Below, piece by piece: positions 9,923 to 18,023 of a DNA stretch of 64,000 nt. A program made the position numbers and the translations under genes. The notes beneath the pieces are model-generated. The model was not told where the DNA came from and searched no databases. It saw only the letters and a program-made list of their open reading frames with translations. The DNA lies in assembly GCF_000721075.1 (NCBI RefSeq), contig NZ_JOEQ01000021.1, positions 1 to 64,000 on the forward strand, in the 5' to 3' direction. This DNA is from Streptosporangium amethystogenes (GTDB lineage Bacteria > Actinomycetota > Actinomycetes > Streptosporangiales > Streptosporangiaceae). Numbering within the stretch: the first letter of the stretch is position 1; each line of letters opens with the position of its first letter.

Positions 9923-10011
9923 GTAGGTCGAGTACGCGCACGCTCCGGAACTCCGGTACGCTTACGCCCTGACGAACGGATGAAGTCTAGACCAGACTGA
10001 AGCCGCTTCGC

Positions 10012-10082
10012 GCGGACGTAGCTCAATGGTAGAGCCCCAGTCTTCCAAACTGGCTACGCGGGTTCGATTCCCGTCGTCCGCT
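10012..10082 (+). tRNA. tRNA-Gly (anticodon TCC)
   Basis: 71 nt. The acceptor stem is GCGGACG/CGTCCGC with discriminator T. The anticodon stem is CCAGT/ACTGG with loop CTTCCAA, giving anticodon TCC. The T-arm is GTTCGATTC. CCA is not encoded. A hairpin terminator follows at once. Confidence 0.95.
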
Positions 10083-10091
10083 CAGAATAGC

Positions 10092-10132
10092 GTAGGGCCA
10101 GCTCAGACCCCTTGTGGGCGAGCTGGCCCTAC
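10092..10132 (+). terminator. Terminator after tRNA-Gly
   Basis: 13-bp perfect inverted repeat (10092-10104 and 10120-10132) followed by TGCTTTCC, starting 9 nt past the tRNA end. Confidence 0.75.
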
Positions 10133-10354
10133 TGCTTTCCGGGAACTTTCTCCCGCTTTCAGAGTCGTTATATGAATGATGGTTTCTCCGCGTGGCGGGT
10201 GTGTTCAGGGGCGGATTCTCGCGCCGGAGACCGATCGGGCCGTCGCGGCCTCGGTGGCGGCGGGTGTCACGAGGAACCGGGACGTCGCGCGCTAGCTGAA
10301 CTACGGTGGGTGATGAGAGCGGCACTGAGTGGATCCGACACGTGGAGGCACCCG

Positions 10355-11713
10355 ATGACCGAAGCCACCCGAATCCTGCTCGACGAGTCCCGTATCCCCC
10401 ACAACTGGTACAACATCGTGGCCGACCTCCCGGTCCCGCCACCACCGATCCTGCATCCGGCCACCTCGCGGCCCGTCGATCCGGACGATCTCATGCCGCT
10501 GTTCCCGGTGGAGCTGATCGACCAGGAGGCGAGCGCCGAACGGTTCGTCCCGATCCCGGCGAGCGTCCGCGACGTCTACCGACTCTGGCGGCCCACCCCA
10601 CTGATCCGGGCCCGCAGGCTCGAACGTGCCCTCGGCACCCCCGCGAGGATCTACTACAAGTACGAGGGCGGCTCACCCGCCGGCTCGCACAAGCCGAACA
10701 CCGCCGTCCCACAGGCCTACTACAACGCGCGCCAGGGGGTTGGGAAACTGGTCACGGAGACCGGGGCGGGCCAGTGGGGCTCGGCACTGGCGTTCGCCTG
10801 CGCGCAGTACGGCCTGGAGTGCGAGGTGTGGATGGTCCGCGTCTCATACGACGGGAAACCCGGCCGCAGGAGCCTGATGCGGGCCTACGGCGCGACCGTG
10901 CACCCGAGCCCGTCCCCGCTGACCGCGTACGGCGCCGAGGCGCTGGCCCACGACCCCGACTCACCGGGCAGCCTCGGCATCGCGATCAGCGAGGCCGTCG
11001 AGGCCGCGAGGGCCGAGCCGGGCACCCGGTACGCGCTGGGCAGCCTGCTGAACCATGTGCTGCTGCACCAGACGGTGATCGGCGAGGAGGCGATCGAGCA
11101 GATGGCCGCGTTCGGCGAGGCACCTGACATGATCGTGGGGTGCACCGGAGGCGGTTCCAACTTCGCCGGGCTGGCCTTCCCGTTCCTGCGGGAGAAGCTG
11201 GCCGGGCGGATGGCCCCGGTGATCCGGGCGGTCGAGCCTGCGGCCTGCCCGTCTCTCACCAAGGGCGTCTACGCCTACGACTTCGGCGACGCCGCGGGGC
11301 TGACCCCGCTGCTGAAGATGCACACCCTGGGCCACGGCTTCGTCCCCGATCCCATCCACGCGGGCGGGCTGCGCTACCACGGCATGTCCCCGCTGCTGTC
11401 GCACCTGTACGAGCTGGGAATGTTCGAGGCGGTGGCCATGGACCAGAACGACTGCTTCGAGGCAGGGGTGCGCTTCGCCAGGGCCGAGGGGGTCGTCCCC
11501 GCTCCCGAGGCGGCCCACGCGCTGGCCGAGGTCGTCGCCGAGGCACTGCGGTGCAGGGAGACGGGCGAGGAGAAGGTGCTGCTGACCGCGGTGTGCGGGC
11601 ACGGGCACTTCGACCTGGACGGCTACGACCGCTACCTGTCGGGGCGGCTTGAGGATCTCTCGCTGCCGCAGGACCGGATCGACACGGCCCTGGCCGGACT
11701 GCCCTCCCTCTGA
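10355..11713 (+). CDS. TrpB-like pyridoxal-phosphate enzyme (TrpB2 class)
   Basis: Probable tryptophan synthase beta-chain paralogue, making tryptophan from indole (or phosphorylated serine/indole substrates) and serine. 452 residues from the ATG at 10355 (GGAGG 7 nt upstream), longer than TrpB1 and typical of TrpB2. The PLP lysine lies in AGSHKPNTA. Other signatures are [13 protein letters not shown], the glycine-rich phosphate loop [11 protein letters not shown], and the C-terminal GHGHFD. No trpA or other trp gene is nearby, so it probably acts alone, for example in indole salvage. A hairpin closes the unit. Confidence 0.9.
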   Translation: MTEATRILLDESRIPHNWYNIVADLPVPPPPILHPATSRPVDPDDLMPLFPVELIDQEASAERFVPIPASVRDVYRLWRPTPLIRARRLERALGTPARIYYKYEGGSPAGSHKPNTAVPQAYYNARQGVGKLVTETGAGQWGSALAFACAQYGLECEVWMVRVSYDGKPGRRSLMRAYGATVHPSPSPLTAYGAEALAHDPDSPGSLGIAISEAVEAARAEPGTRYALGSLLNHVLLHQTVIGEEAIEQMAAFGEAPDMIVGCTGGGSNFAGLAFPFLREKLAGRMAPVIRAVEPAACPSLTKGVYAYDFGDAAGLTPLLKMHTLGHGFVPDPIHAGGLRYHGMSPLLSHLYELGMFEAVAMDQNDCFEAGVRFARAEGVVPAPEAAHALAEVVAEALRCRETGEEKVLLTAVCGHGHFDLDGYDRYLSGRLEDLSLPQDRIDTALAGLPSL

Positions 11714-11720
11714 CCCGGTG

Positions 11721-11751
11721 CGCACCGGGAACTCAGGGAGTTCCCGGTGCG
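11721..11751 (+). terminator. Terminator after the TrpB2 gene
   Basis: 13-bp perfect stem with a 5-nt loop (11721-11733 and 11739-11751), 8 nt past the stop. Confidence 0.8.
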
Positions 11752-11897
11752 GCCTAGTGTGGCCACTTCGTCGGCTAAGCACCCCTAAGTCCTAGTCCAT
11801 GTGGAAATATCTACGAATCTCTGTTAAACACAGGGTTCGCATATAGATCATTCTTTACAATCCTCCATACCAGCAGTCAGAGTGCCCTGGAGGGAAC
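11752..11897 (+). promoter_or_regulatory. AT-rich upstream region of the FAD oxidoreductase operon
   Basis: Clearly AT-richer than its surroundings (about 11790-11870) and without a gene. It contains the short inverted repeat CTGTTAAACACAG and a possible -10 element TACAAT in CTTTACAATCC. No good -35 was found. It is presumably the promoter and control region of the two-gene unit that follows. Confidence 0.4.
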
Positions 11898-13484
11898 GTG
11901 TCGGAGTTCGACGGCGTCATCGTGGGCGGGGGCCACAACGGCCTCACGTGTGCCGCCTATCTCGCGAAAGCGGGACTGTCGGTCGCGGTCGTCGAGCGCA
12001 ACGACGTCGTCGGTGGTGGTTGCAGCACCCAGGAGCTCACCCTTCCGGGGTTCCGGCACAACACTCACAGCAGCTACCACTTCCTGGAGGAGGGCCCGGT
12101 CCCCGCCGACCTGGAACTCCAGCGGTACGGCCTGAGCTACGTCTATCCCGAGACCCAGCACGCCACGGTCTTCCGGGACGGCCGGGCGATCACCGTCTAC
12201 ACCGACCCCAAACGCACCGCCGACTCCTTCGCCCGATTCTCCAAGGCCGACGCCGAGCGCTGGCTGGAGCTGTACGAGCGCTACGCCGAGACGGCCAGGG
12301 ACCTGATGAACGGGTTCCTGTACTCCAGCCCGTTACCGCCCCCCGTGCTCGCCGAGCGGCTCAAAGGCGACCTGGGCCGCGACCTGATGAGCTACATGCC
12401 GCTCTCGCTGTACGAGGCCGTCGACAGGAACTTCGAGAGCGATCAGGTCAGAGTCCTGTTCAAGTCCTTCCTGCACGCCATCTCCATCGAGGACGTACCG
12501 GGCACCGGCGGATTCTTCCCCCGGCTGCTGTCGCGCATCGCCCGGCTCGGTGTGCCCGTGGGCGGTGCGGGAAACGTCGCGAGCGCGCTGCGCGCGGTCA
12601 TCGAGGAGCACGGCGGCACCGTGGTGACCGGCGCCCATGTCGAGCGGATCCTCGTCGGTGACGGGCGGGCCACCGGGGTGGAGCTGGCAGGCGGCGACGT
12701 TCTCACCGCCCGTCGGTTCGTGGCCAGCGCGGTGGACGCCCCGCAGACCGTTCGGCTGGCGGGTCCGGAGAACTTCGGCCCGGAGATCGCGGCCAAGGTC
12801 GAGGACTACCGGTGGGCCGGACACAGCCTCGTCACCCTCCACCTGGCGCTCGACGAGGCGCCGCGCTACCGGGCCGCCGAGTTCGAGCCCGACGTGGACC
12901 GGGCCTTCCTCGTCGTCCTCGGCGCCGACGACAGCGAGCAACTCGGCCGCACCTTCGACCAGATCCATCGGGGACAGCTGCCCGACCGGCTGGCCGGTAA
13001 CGGCGCGTGCCCCTCGCTGTTCGACTCCTCGTACGCGCCGGAGGGTAAACACGTGGCCTTCTGGTGGCCATGGGCCCCGTACGACCTCGATGGCGACGCG
13101 GCGAACTGGGACCGCCGGCGCGAGGAGGTCGGTGAGCGGCTGCTCGCCGAATGGGCCGAGTACGCCCCCAACCTCGCGGGAGGCGCCGTCCTCGGCAGGC
13201 GGGTCTTCTCACCGCTCGACATCGAGCGGCACTGCGTCAACATGGTGCGCGGCAGCCACCATGTGGGGGCCTACGAGCCGTCCCAGCTGGGCGGAAACCG
13301 GCCGGTCCCGGAGATGGGCCGGTACCGCACCCCCGTCGACGGCCTCTACCTCTGTGGGGCCAGCAGCCACCCCGGCGGCTCGGTCTCCGCGGCCCCCGGA
13401 TACAACGGCGCCAACGCCATCGCAGAAGATCTCGAACTGGCAACCTGGTGGACGCCGGTTCCCGCACCCCGGTGGAGCGAGTGA
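11898..13484 (+). CDS. FAD-dependent phytoene-desaturase-like oxidoreductase
   Basis: NAD(P)/FAD-dependent oxidoreductase of the CrtI/PYROXD2-like superfamily. 528 residues. The N-terminal dinucleotide-binding motif is VIVGGGHNGLTCAAYLAKAG with the acidic end VVERN, followed by VVGGGCST. The C-terminal FAD motif is LYLCGASSHPGGSVSAAPGYNGANA. The GTG start at 11898 has GGAGGG just upstream. No carotenoid genes (crtB, crtE) are near, so a carotenoid role is not supported and the substrate is unknown. Its stop overlaps the start of the next gene (GTGA at 13481-13484), so it is translationally coupled to a SpoIIE-type phosphatase. Confidence 0.88.
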   Translation: MSEFDGVIVGGGHNGLTCAAYLAKAGLSVAVVERNDVVGGGCSTQELTLPGFRHNTHSSYHFLEEGPVPADLELQRYGLSYVYPETQHATVFRDGRAITVYTDPKRTADSFARFSKADAERWLELYERYAETARDLMNGFLYSSPLPPPVLAERLKGDLGRDLMSYMPLSLYEAVDRNFESDQVRVLFKSFLHAISIEDVPGTGGFFPRLLSRIARLGVPVGGAGNVASALRAVIEEHGGTVVTGAHVERILVGDGRATGVELAGGDVLTARRFVASAVDAPQTVRLAGPENFGPEIAAKVEDYRWAGHSLVTLHLALDEAPRYRAAEFEPDVDRAFLVVLGADDSEQLGRTFDQIHRGQLPDRLAGNGACPSLFDSSYAPEGKHVAFWWPWAPYDLDGDAANWDRRREEVGERLLAEWAEYAPNLAGGAVLGRRVFSPLDIERHCVNMVRGSHHVGAYEPSQLGGNRPVPEMGRYRTPVDGLYLCGASSHPGGSVSAAPGYNGANAIAEDLELATWWTPVPAPRWSE

Positions 13485-15202
13485 AGTCCCGTTTCGTCAC
13501 CAAAGACCCAGCGACGCCAGGGTTCAGGATGGGCAGTCCCGCATCCATGCACGAGCAGCTGTCCCTGCTCAACGCGGCCAGCAAACGCATCGGCAGCACA
13601 CTGGACATGTTCGAGACCGGCAGGGAACTCATGGACGTCGCCGTACCGCGCTTCGCGGACGCGGCCGGCATCCTGGTACAGGACCGGTTGGTGACCGAAG
13701 GGGAGTTCCCCCAGCAGACCACCGACGGCTCGGCGCTGGTACGGCGGATCGCGGTCGGTGTGGCCGATCCCGCCCCCGGCGTGTACGCCACCGCGTTCCC
13801 CGTGGACGAGGTGGCCGTCTACGAGTCGTGGACCCCCTATGCCCGGTGCATGGCCACCGGCAACCCGATCCTCTACCCCCGCCTGGGGCGCCGGACCGCC
13901 GAGGAGATCGGGCGGTTCTGGAAGCGTGACTCGGTGTCGAAGGTGCTGGAGGACAGCTCGTTCCTGGTGGTGCCGCTGAAGGCGCGCGGCCGGGTCCTCG
14001 GCTTCGTCATCTTCACCCGCCGTCCCACCAGCCAGCCCTTCGACGAGCAGGACGTCAACCTGGCCGAGGAACTGGCGGCCAGGACCGGGGTGTGCCTCGA
14101 CAACTCCAGGCTCTACAACCGTGAGCGCCGTACCGCGCTGACCCTGCAGAGCAGCCTGCTGCCCGTCGACCTCTCCCAGCCGCTGGGCCTGACGGTCGCC
14201 TACCGCTACCTGCCCGCCAGCGATCTGGTCGGGGTGGGCGGCGACTGGTACGACGTGATCCCGCTGCCCGGCTGCCGGGTCGCCCTCGTCGTCGGCGACG
14301 TGATGGGGCACGGCATCAGAGCCGCCGCCACCATGGGCCAGCTCCGCACGGCCGCCCGTACGCTGGCCAGCCTGGACCTGAGCCCGGCCGACGTGCTGTT
14401 CCGGCTCAACCTGATGAGCCAGGACCTGGACGCCAGCCAGATCGCCACGTGCGTGTACGCCACCTACGATCCGGTCACGCGGCGGTGCGCGATAGCCTGC
14501 GCGGGCCATGTTCCGCCGATTCTGGTGCGACCGGGCGGCGAGACCGAGCTGCTGGAGCTGCCGCCGGGACTGCCCCTGGGCATCGGCAACGAACCCGCCG
14601 AGATGCGGGAGTTCACGCTCCCCGACGGCAGCGTGCTCGCCTTCTACACCGACGGCCTGGTGGAGAGCCGCGACCGGGACATCGAGGAGGGCATCAGCGC
14701 GCTGCGCGGCCTGCTCTCCGGCCAGGACCAGGACCTGGAGGAGGTCTGCGACCTCACGATCGGCGCCCAGCGGCCGGGGCACGAGCGCGACGACATCGCC
14801 CTGCTGCTGGCCAGGGTGTCCGAGCTGACGGAGAAGGAGTTCGTCGAGACGTCGCTACCCGCCGACCGCCGATCCGCCGCACAGGCCCGCCGCTTCGTCC
14901 GGGCCACGCTTGGAGGCTGGGGACTCGACTCCCTGTGCGACAACACCGAGCTGATGGTCAGCGAACTGGTCGCCAACGCGGTCGAACACGGCCAGGGTGA
15001 GGTCGAGCTACGCCTGCTGCGCGGGCCCACGCTGGTCTGCGAGGTATCCGACAGCTCCGCGTCCGAGCCGGTGATGCGGGAGGCGTCCACCACCAGCGAC
15101 ACCGGCCGCGGCCTGCACCTCATCAACTGGCTCGCCCACCGCTGGGGCTCCCGCCTCACCCCGAAGGGCAAGATCGTCTGGATCGAGCAGCGGCTGCGCT
15201 GA
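13481..15202 (+). CDS. GAF - SpoIIE phosphatase - HATPase regulator (partner-switching protein)
   Basis: Multidomain signalling protein that should dephosphorylate an anti-sigma antagonist and, through its ATPase domain, may also bind or phosphorylate one. About 573 residues. A GAF-like sensor covers about residues 20-200. The PP2C/SpoIIE domain covers about 220-440, with metal-binding acidic motifs GGDWYD, VGDVMGHG, FYTDGLVESRD and ERDDIALL. The C-terminal HATPase_c covers about 455-573 (N-box MVSELVANAVEHG, G2 box DTGRGLHLIN). The chosen GTG at 13481 overlaps the upstream stop (GTGA); GTG 13472 and a downstream ATG near 13530 are alternatives. No sigma factor or STAS protein is adjacent. 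Confidence 0.88.
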   Translation: MKSRFVTKDPATPGFRMGSPASMHEQLSLLNAASKRIGSTLDMFETGRELMDVAVPRFADAAGILVQDRLVTEGEFPQQTTDGSALVRRIAVGVADPAPGVYATAFPVDEVAVYESWTPYARCMATGNPILYPRLGRRTAEEIGRFWKRDSVSKVLEDSSFLVVPLKARGRVLGFVIFTRRPTSQPFDEQDVNLAEELAARTGVCLDNSRLYNRERRTALTLQSSLLPVDLSQPLGLTVAYRYLPASDLVGVGGDWYDVIPLPGCRVALVVGDVMGHGIRAAATMGQLRTAARTLASLDLSPADVLFRLNLMSQDLDASQIATCVYATYDPVTRRCAIACAGHVPPILVRPGGETELLELPPGLPLGIGNEPAEMREFTLPDGSVLAFYTDGLVESRDRDIEEGISALRGLLSGQDQDLEEVCDLTIGAQRPGHERDDIALLLARVSELTEKEFVETSLPADRRSAAQARRFVRATLGGWGLDSLCDNTELMVSELVANAVEHGQGEVELRLLRGPTLVCEVSDSSASEPVMREASTTSDTGRGLHLINWLAHRWGSRLTPKGKIVWIEQRLR

Positions 15203-15259
15203 CGCCCTCTCCGCCCTGCCGCGGGTGCGGCTTCGGGTGGGCCGCCGCTTCGCCGCACA

Positions 15260-15281
15260 GGGCCGGGATCACTCCCGGCCC
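15260..15281 (+). terminator. Terminator after the SpoIIE-HATPase gene
   Basis: 9-bp perfect stem (15260-15268 and 15273-15281) with loop TCAC, 58 nt past the stop. Confidence 0.6.
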
Positions 15282-15588
15282 CGTGCGCGCCCCACGGCCG
15301 TTCGGTCAGGCCGGTTGGTGTGCGGCTCAGCGAACCTCGTAGATCGCGGTGGTACCGCTACCTCGTTGCCCACCACCAGGAGGGTGAAGGTCGTGGTGCG
15401 CGTAGGAGAGATCCGCACGCCATACCGTGACTCTTCCCTGACGCCGAGATGACCGGGAGATGAAGCCGTCCGGGCGGATGCGCTGCCGGATGTGCCGGTC
15501 ATGTCCATTGACGCGATGACTACTGGCGGGCCAGGGGTTACGGTCAAGATGAGGGCCGGGAGAGAACCCGGGAGGGCATCGGGAGGGC
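15282..15588. other. Intergenic stretch, no gene supported
   Basis: About 300 bases. Reading frames cross it, but none has both a start with a ribosome-binding site and a recognisable product. It should contain the promoter for the downstream TIGR03086 gene. No clear element was seen. Confidence 0.4.
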
Positions 15589-16176
15589 ATGATGACCATC
15601 GACGTACCCGAGGCTTACCGTCGCGCGCTGGACGACTTCGGCGCTCTCGTCCACCGGATCGGCCTCGACCAGTGGGAGAATCCGACACCGTGCGTCGACT
15701 GGGACGTGCGCTCCCTCGTCAACCACGTGGTCGGCGAGAACCTGTGGGCTCCCGAGTTGCTGGCCGGACGGACCCACGCGGAGATCGGCGACGCCTTCGA
15801 GGGCGACCTGCTCGGCGACGACCCCATCAAGGCGTTCGACACCTCGGCCGTGCCCGCCGTCCAGGCGGCGATCGACCATCGGGTCCTCGACCGCGTCGTC
15901 CACCTGCCCTTCGGCGACGTACCCGGCCGGGAGTACATCACCGAACTGTTCGCCGACGCCCTCATCCACACCTGGGACCTGGCCCGCGCCATCGGCGCCG
16001 ACGAGCGGCTCGACCCGGAGTTGGTCGCGGCCTGCGCCACCTGGTTCACCGACGCGGGCTTCGGCTACCGGCAGGCCGCGGCCGTCGGGGAGAACCAGGC
16101 CGGAGAACACCGGAAGGTGCCCTCCGACACCGACGCGCAGACCCGGCTGCTGGCCTCCTGGGGCCGCCGCGCGTGA
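15589..16176 (+). CDS. TIGR03086-family metal-binding protein (mycothiol-dependent DinB-like fold)
   Basis: 195 residues of the DinB/maleylpyruvate-isomerase-like superfamily, typically metal-dependent and linked in actinobacteria to mycothiol chemistry. Visible signatures are WDVRSLVNHVVGEN with a metal-ligand His, the central TELFADALIHTWDLARA with a second His, and the C-terminal segment FGYRQAAAVGEN. Two ATG codons (15589, 15592) are possible; GGGAGGGC lies just upstream. The natural substrate cannot be told from sequence. It appears monocistronic. Confidence 0.82.
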   Translation: MMTIDVPEAYRRALDDFGALVHRIGLDQWENPTPCVDWDVRSLVNHVVGENLWAPELLAGRTHAEIGDAFEGDLLGDDPIKAFDTSAVPAVQAAIDHRVLDRVVHLPFGDVPGREYITELFADALIHTWDLARAIGADERLDPELVAACATWFTDAGFGYRQAAAVGENQAGEHRKVPSDTDAQTRLLASWGRRA

Positions 16177-16228
16177 CCGCCCGTCCCCGTCCGCCCCTCT
16201 GTGTACCCAGCCCCTGTGGTCGGTACAG

Positions 16229-16306
16229 CTAGCGAGCGGTCGGCCGCTTGCCGTGGTTGGCCTTGTGCTTCTTACGGGCCTTGCCCTTACGTGATCTCCT
16301 GGCCAT
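16229..16306 (-). CDS. Large-subunit ribosomal protein bL37 (25 residues)
   Basis: Tiny, very basic protein of 25 residues. It starts MARRSRKGKARKK and carries the ANHGKRP motif near its C-terminus, matching the actinobacteria-specific bL37 seen in mycobacterial ribosome structures (recalled). An AAGGGGTGG-type ribosome-binding site lies about 6 nt upstream of the ATG at 16306. The gene stands alone between two plus-strand genes. It is too short for most gene callers. In a ribosome it would bind 23S rRNA through its Arg/Lys side chains. Confidence 0.82.
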   Translation of the reverse strand: MARRSRKGKARKKHKANHGKRPTAR

Positions 16307-16539
16307 GCCGACCACCCCTTCCCTCCAGGTCCCGCGAGTGCCGGCATCCGTGATTCCGGACCCGCAGGGGACTCGATGTCACCGGTTCAGACCTTCACGT
16401 TCCTCCTGCGACGCTCGGCGCACAAGGCCCGAACCGCGATCCGCCCCGCTCCGGTGGGTACGTTGCCCCAACCTTGACGATCAGCGCCTCCCACGGGTGC
16501 GTCCGCCCCGATTCTGAGGATCTTCCCTAGGCTCGCCTC

Positions 16540-17136
16540 ATGCGCGAGAAGCTGATGGCCCGCTGGCGGTCCCTGGCCGGTCCCGAGGCCGAACCCCTGG
16601 GCCGTGAACTGATCATCCGGTACGACGAGCCGCACCGCAGGTATCACACCGTCACCCACCTGGAGGCCGTGCTCGCCCACATCGACATCCTGGCCTCTCA
16701 TGCCGAGCACCCGGACCTGGTACGGCTGGCGGCCTGGTTCCACGACGCCGTCTACGACCCGCGGCGCGGCGACAACGAGGAGCGTAGCGCCATCCTGGCC
16801 GAGCGCACGCTGCCGGCGACGGGGCTCTCCCCCGAGGCGGTGTCCACGGTCACCCGGCTGGTCAGGTTGACCGTCACACACGCCCCCGCACCGGGCGACG
16901 CGGACGGGGCCGTGCTGTCCGACGCGGACCTGGCGATCCTGGGCGCGGCGCCGGAGGTCTACGCCGCCTACGCGGCCGCCGTACGCGAGGAGTACGCCTT
17001 CGTGCCCGACGACGCTTTCAGGTCCGGCAGGGCCGCGGTGCTGCGCTCGCTGCTCGACCTTCCAGCGATCTTCCACATCGTCGATCTGGAGGAGGCGGCG
17101 CGGACGAACATCATGGCGGAGCTTGAGCGGTTGTGA
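16540..17136 (+). CDS. HD-domain metal-dependent phosphohydrolase-like protein
   Basis: 198 residues resembling predicted metal-dependent HD-superfamily hydrolases. The likely metal ligands are His in RRYHTVTHLEA, the His-Asp pair in AAWFHDAVYDP and a later Asp in VLSDADLAILG. After the HD pair comes DNEERSA, typical of this subgroup. There is no ribosome-binding site; the ATG lies 6 nt after TAGGCT (16528-16533), which suggests a leaderless transcript. The substrate is unknown (nucleotides or small phosphoesters are typical for HD enzymes). Confidence 0.8.
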   Translation: MREKLMARWRSLAGPEAEPLGRELIIRYDEPHRRYHTVTHLEAVLAHIDILASHAEHPDLVRLAAWFHDAVYDPRRGDNEERSAILAERTLPATGLSPEAVSTVTRLVRLTVTHAPAPGDADGAVLSDADLAILGAAPEVYAAYAAAVREEYAFVPDDAFRSGRAAVLRSLLDLPAIFHIVDLEEAARTNIMAELERL

Positions 17137-17151
17137 GCAGATGGCCACCAC

Positions 17152-17207
17152 AATTCACCAGTATTTCCCGATACTCGCCGTGGTATTTTGGTGGAATCTG
17201 GTGAATT
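17152..17207 (+). promoter_or_regulatory. Putative DeoR operator repeats (GGTGAATT)
   Basis: A 10-bp inverted repeat, AATTCACCAG at 17152-17161 and CTGGTGAATT at 17198-17207, with a related half-site GGTGGAAT at 17190-17197 directly before the right arm. It lies just upstream of the DeoR start at 17223, so self-regulation is likely. Confidence 0.55.
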
Positions 17208-17222
17208 AAGGGGAGTGAGTCA

Positions 17223-18023
17223 ATGCTCGCCCAGCAGCGACAGCAGGCGATCCTGGAGAGGGTGCGGAGCAGGGGCGGGGTCAGGGTCGCCGATCTCGTC
17301 CGGGAGCTCGGCGTGTCCGACATGACGATCCGGCGCGATCTTGAGGTGCTCTCCGAGCGCGGGCTGGTGGAGAAGGTCCACGGTGGCGCCACCGCCGCCG
17401 GGTCCGGCTCGACCGAGGAACCGGGCTTCGCCGCCAAGTCCGCGCGCCAGCAGGCGGAGAAGGAGACGATCGCCCGGCAGGCCGCCCGGCTCGTCCGGCC
17501 CGCCACCGCCATCGCACTCTCCGCGGGAACCACGACCTGGACGCTCGCCCACCACGTGACCGACGTACCCGAGCTGACCGTGATCACCAACTCGATCCGG
17601 ATCGCCGACGTCTTCCATCGCTCGCCCAGGGCCGACCGCACGGTCGTGCTCACCGGCGGGGTCCGCACCCCCTCCGACGCACTGGTCGGCCCGGTCGCGG
17701 TCACGGCGATCCGGGGGCTCCACGTCGACACCCTCTTCCTCGGCGTGCACGGGATGAGCGCCCGAGCCGGGTTCACCACACCCAATCTGCTGGAGGCCGA
17801 GACCAACCGCGAACTGGTCGCCTCCGCGCGCCGTCTGGTGGTGCTCGCCGACCATACCAAGTGGGGCACGGTCGGCATCAGCACGATCGCCGAGCTGGCC
17901 CAGGCCCACATCGTGGTCACCGACTCCGGCCTGACCGAGGAGGCCCGCGAGGAACTCGCCGCCTCGGTGGGAGAGCTGATCATCACAGAACCACAGCGGG
18001 AGAGCGAGAGCGTCGGCCGATGA
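17223..18023 (+). CDS. DeoR/GlpR-family transcriptional regulator
   Basis: 266 residues. The N-terminal winged HTH is at residues 1-57 (RQQAILERVRSRGGVRVADL, then VSDMTIRRDLEVLSERGLVEKVHGGA). The C-terminal DeoR sensor domain is related to phosphosugar isomerases (LSAGTTTWTLA, VVLTGGVRTPS, FLGVHGMS, LLADHTKW-type VLADHTKWG). It is coupled to galT through an ATGA overlap, so it is probably the local repressor responding to a sugar phosphate, perhaps galactose-1-phosphate or tagatose phosphate. Repeated GGTGAATT elements lie immediately upstream. Confidence 0.9.
   Translation: MLAQQRQQAILERVRSRGGVRVADLVRELGVSDMTIRRDLEVLSERGLVEKVHGGATAAGSGSTEEPGFAAKSARQQAEKETIARQAARLVRPATAIALSAGTTTWTLAHHVTDVPELTVITNSIRIADVFHRSPRADRTVVLTGGVRTPSDALVGPVAVTAIRGLHVDTLFLGVHGMSARAGFTTPNLLEAETNRELVASARRLVVLADHTKWGTVGISTIAELAQAHIVVTDSGLTEEAREELAASVGELIITEPQRESESVGR

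Noticed and set aside
11898..13484. Carotenoid biosynthesis gene (crtI)
   Set aside because: The fold is CrtI-like, but no crtB, crtE or crtY is present, and PYROXD2-type relatives share the same motifs. A generic oxidoreductase call is safer.
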